Shown piece by piece: positions 5,941-7,955 of a DNA stretch of 7,955 nt. A program made the translations under genes and the position numbers. Below the pieces are notes generated by a model. It had not been told where the DNA came from and did not search any database. It worked only from the letters and a program-made list of their open reading frames with translations. Source of the stretch: a bacterium (GTDB lineage Bacteria; Cyanobacteriota; Vampirovibrionia; Gastranaerophilales; Gastranaerophilaceae); the NCBI GenBank assembly GCA_024408905.1, contig JAKSUP010000050.1:1-7955 (forward strand), in the 5' to 3' direction. Numbering within the stretch: the first letter of the stretch is position 1; each line of letters opens with the position of its first letter.

Positions 5941-7070
5941 GAGTAGGAATTGTCGGAGCAGGGGCTTCCGGTTGTATTTGTGCATATTTTTTAATTCAAA
6001 AAGGAATTGATGTAACCCTTTTTGATAAAAAATCCCCGTTATTGACTCTATTACCGACGGGTGGTGGTCGTTGCAACCTTGCACATGCAGAATATGATTT
6101 TAAAGAACTTACCCAAAATTATCCAAGAGGCGAAAAATTTCTTTATTCAATTTTTTCAAAATTCGCAACCAAAGAAACGATCTCTCTTTTTAATGACTTG
6201 GGAATAACAACGTATACGCAAGATGATAATAGAATTTTTCCAACATCTAATAGTTCAAAGCTGGTAAGAGAAACCATTTTGCGAAACATAAAAGACGCCG
6301 AAATTATAAAAGAATATGTAAATAGTATTTGTAAAAGCGAAACATCTTTTAAAGTACAAACAAACCACGCAGAATATTTTTTTGATAAAGTTATTTTGGC
6401 AACCGGTGGACACTCAGGATACGAAATTGCAGAAGAACTTGGATTAAAAATTAATGAAACAAAACCTTCTTTGGTTGGTCTAAAAACACAAAATGATTTT
6501 AAAGACATATCTGGGGTTGTTGCTAAAAATTGTTTAATAAACCACTACTCAGGAGATATTTTGTTTACACATTTTGGAATTTCAGGTCCATTAATATTTC
6601 AAATATCATCCATAAATGCATACAAAAAATATCCTTATGAGCTAAATATAGATCTTTTCCCTGAAGATATTGATTTTCAGATGGTATTAAACAATAATTC
6701 ACATAAAGATATAAAAAATATTTTAGGTGAAATTTTACCTCAAAGACTTGGCAGTAAAATTTTAGACGAATTGGATATTCCACAAAACACAAAGGCACAC
6801 AAAATTGACGGTAAAATGCGAGATATGATTTTAAATAGAATTCATAACTATAGAATAACCATTATTGGTGCAGACAAGGGAGAAGAAACTGTTACGGCAG
6901 GTGGTATAGCTTTAGATCAACTTAATCCAAAAACTTTAGAAGTAAAAAATATACCCAATCTATATTGCATAGGCGAAGTTTTAGATATAGACGGATTCTG
7001 TGGTGGGTTTAATTTACAAAATGCATGGTCAACTGCATATGTTTGTGCAGAAGGAATCTGTAAAAATTAA
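5937..7070 (+). CDS. HI0933/BaiN-family FAD-dependent oxidoreductase
   Basis: A 377-residue flavoprotein of the HI0933/YhiN/BaiN family (NAD(P)/FAD-dependent oxidoreductase). The N-terminal dinucleotide-binding fold shows MRVGIVGAGASG (GxGxxG at 7-12). Further signatures are TGGGRCN (41-47), the RIFPTSNSSKLV stretch (near 99-110), ATGG (155-158), LFTHFGISGPL (210-220), TAGGIALDQL (320-329) and GEVLDIDGFCGGFNLQNAWS (346-365), the family's C-terminal FAD-binding mark. The physiological substrate is unknown for most members. BaiN of Clostridium scindens has been linked to bile-acid reduction, but that should not be transferred here. The start at 5937 was chosen because ATGA overlaps the folK stop and the Rossmann strand begins at once. 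A TTG at 5916 would add seven residues. It is slightly shorter than many relatives and is co-transcribed with folK. Confidence 0.93.
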   Translation: MRVGIVGAGASGCICAYFLIQKGIDVTLFDKKSPLLTLLPTGGGRCNLAHAEYDFKELTQNYPRGEKFLYSIFSKFATKETISLFNDLGITTYTQDDNRIFPTSNSSKLVRETILRNIKDAEIIKEYVNSICKSETSFKVQTNHAEYFFDKVILATGGHSGYEIAEELGLKINETKPSLVGLKTQNDFKDISGVVAKNCLINHYSGDILFTHFGISGPLIFQISSINAYKKYPYELNIDLFPEDIDFQMVLNNNSHKDIKNILGEILPQRLGSKILDELDIPQNTKAHKIDGKMRDMILNRIHNYRITIIGADKGEETVTAGGIALDQLNPKTLEVKNIPNLYCIGEVLDIDGFCGGFNLQNAWSTAYVCAEGICKN

Positions 7071-7089
7071 AATCTATACTATTAAGATG

Positions 7090-7118
7090 ATGAAATACAC
7101 CGTTCAAAACTATATAAT
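7090..7118 (+). promoter_or_regulatory. Promoter of the 160-residue gene, predicted to give a leaderless mRNA
   Basis: A perfect TATAAT (7113-7118) lies 17 bases after ATGAAA (7090-7095). Six bases (CGTAGT) separate the -10 box from the ATG at 7125, the same distance as at folK. No Shine-Dalgarno sequence is present. Transcription would start at about the A of the start codon. The promoter lies in the 54-base gap after the flavoprotein gene. Confidence 0.65.
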
Positions 7119-7124
7119 CGTAGT

Positions 7125-7607
7125 ATGAGCTTAGTAGAAAATTTGATTAATCAAATATCAACGTCATCGACCGGTGGAATAACTAAACCTCAGGGTTTTG
7201 ACATCAACGATGATACTTTTGCAAAATTATTGCAAAAGCAACTTGAGGAACAAGAAAACCAGGTTAAAACCCCAACTAATTCTGTTGGAGAAATGGGAAT
7301 CCCTCTTGGGTTAAATATAGAGCCATTTGAAGGCATAAGTGGGATAAATACGGAGGACGTCGCCATAATGAATAATGATAAAACTATAGAGTTTAAAAAT
7401 ACAAGCGAACCGGATGATTTTATTATTAAAGATTTAGATATGAGTGATTATTTTTCCAACTATTTAAGAGATATGTCACACAGCAAATCTGATATTATGA
7501 CGCTTGCCGTCAAACACGCATCAAAAGCATACAATTTTTTCGAAAAGAATGAAGTTGTTGATTTAGAAGACTTTGCCCAAGATATTTCAAATTTAATAAA
7601 GAAATAA
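7125..7607 (+). CDS. Uncharacterised acidic, helical protein of 160 residues
   Basis: I do not recognise this protein as a named family. It has no signal peptide, membrane segment, cysteine or tryptophan. Residues 1-15 (MSLVENLINQISTSS) look helical and are followed by a Gly/Pro linker. Residues 27-50 (DDTFAKLLQKQLEEQENQ...) form a charged helix. A Gly/Pro-rich middle (57-72) and an acidic stretch (about 85-110) lead to a C-terminal helical half (108-160) containing SDIMTLAVKHASKAYNFF and ending NLIKK. The N-terminal part weakly recalls small flagellar-type proteins such as FliE, but the match is too vague to name it. The start is supported by a perfect TATAAT six bases before it rather than by a ribosome binding site. 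The stop codon directly abuts the stop of the convergent gene. Confidence 0.8.
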   Translation: MSLVENLINQISTSSTGGITKPQGFDINDDTFAKLLQKQLEEQENQVKTPTNSVGEMGIPLGLNIEPFEGISGINTEDVAIMNNDKTIEFKNTSEPDDFIIKDLDMSDYFSNYLRDMSHSKSDIMTLAVKHASKAYNFFEKNEVVDLEDFAQDISNLIKK

Positions 7608-7955
7608 CTATCTTAATTTCAAAAAAGCTTCAACTTTAGCTTTAATTGAGTTTGAAGCATAGTCATCAATGTCAATATAAAGTCCGTTATATTTGTCAGC
7701 AAGATACTTTGCCAATTGTGATTTTGAACAAAAAGCTTGTGCATAAAATACCGTTGGGACATTTTCATCAACATACATTTCCAAATCCAAATCGGCAGGC
7801 GAGCCTGCTTCTACACATCTAATCCAACCATAAACGTGAGTTGTATTCGGAAACAACTTCAACAATTCCAAATCACTTGGTGGAACTCCCCAAAATCCGA
7901 ATTCAGGCTTGCATATTTTAACATCTATACTAGTTGGGGTGATTATATTATCAGT
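7608..7955 (-). CDS. Uncharacterised protein, C-terminal part (partial)
   Basis: The frame is open from the right window edge to TAG at 7610-7608, giving 115 visible residues. A TTG at 7871 is not a convincing start. Upstream of it the frame continues without a stop (TDNIITPTSIDVKICKPEFG, then FWGVPPSDL), and no ATG or GTG occurs there, so the start lies outside the window. Recognisable stretches are KICKPEFGFWGVP, THVYGWIRCVEAGSP, VPTVFYAQAFCSKSQLAKYL and GLYIDIDDY. Together they suggest a soluble, mixed alpha/beta domain with several aromatics and cysteines. I cannot assign a family. The end converges with zero gap on the 160-residue gene. Confidence 0.75.
   Translation of the reverse strand, partial: TDNIITPTSIDVKICKPEFGFWGVPPSDLELLKLFPNTTHVYGWIRCVEAGSPADLDLEMYVDENVPTVFYAQAFCSKSQLAKYLADKYNGLYIDIDDYASNSIKAKVEAFLKLR
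7621..7658 (-). terminator. Terminator-like hairpin inside the end of the - strand gene
   Basis: On the - strand, GCTTCAA (7658-7652) pairs with TTGAAGC (7633-7627). The loop is 18 bases and can partly pair further. TTTTTT (7626-7621) follows directly. This is the intrinsic-terminator layout, but it lies 11 bases before the stop codon, inside codons for ...EAFLKLR. The long loop and AT-rich stem make it weak. It is the only terminator-like signal near this gene end. Confidence 0.35.

Noticed and set aside
6143..6508. - strand reading frame of 121 codons
   Set aside because: It is antisense to conserved parts of the flavoprotein, with no start signals.
7869..7871. TTG as the start of the right-hand - strand gene
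   Set aside because: The frame continues open to the window edge with protein-like sequence, so this is an internal leucine codon.
1..7955. Mobile elements, CRISPR arrays, tRNA or rRNA genes, defence system
   Set aside because: No transposase or integrase, direct-repeat array, cloverleaf or target duplications were seen. The SNF2 helicase stands alone without nuclease or methylase partners, so it is not called as a defence island.

Overview
The window is AT-rich bacterial DNA from what looks like a chromosome. The best guess at the source is a gut-type, non-photosynthetic relative of cyanobacteria (Candidatus Gastranaerophilales / Melainabacteria). That guess rests on the protein at 186-1397, whose start (MGLAASQARYLAL...) and end (...KNIDNSYKTFNG) match, from memory, a large uncharacterised family seen in that lineage. 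I could not run a search, so the assignment is an inference.

Layout from left to right. The last 37 codons of an unidentified + strand gene end at 115 and are followed by a short GC-rich terminator. A - strand gene (186-1397) encodes a 403-residue protein with helical ends and a variable middle. A 451-base intergenic region (1398-1848) follows. It carries a sigma28-like promoter for the - strand gene, three inverted repeats, and a structured leader with a terminator-like hairpin in front of the + strand gene. A large SWIM/SNF2-family helicase (1849-5040) comes next. After it are ribosomal protein L31 (rpmE, 5149-5352) with its own promoter and terminator, and a two-gene unit: folK (5434-5940) overlapped by a HI0933/BaiN-like flavoprotein (5937-7070). 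A 160-residue orphan gene (7125-7607) then ends exactly where a - strand gene (7608 to the window edge, partial) ends.

Most of the window is housekeeping: helicase, L31 and folate synthesis. There are no mobile elements, tRNA or rRNA genes, or CRISPR arrays. The genes do not form one pathway; each transcription unit has its own recognisable promoter.

The unusual content is regulatory. (1) The lineage-specific helical protein has a match to the flagellar sigma28 promoter, with a perfect TAAAGTTT, an 11-base spacer and GCCG, at the right distance from its ribosome binding site. The protein itself has a layout like that of flagellar axial proteins. (2) folK and the 160-residue orphan both lack a Shine-Dalgarno sequence, and each has a -10 box ending exactly six bases before its ATG, which predicts leaderless mRNAs. 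(3) The helicase leader could form mutually exclusive hairpins ahead of a terminator-like stem. (4) The right-hand convergent pair has no spacer at all, and a terminator-like hairpin lies inside the end of the - strand coding sequence.
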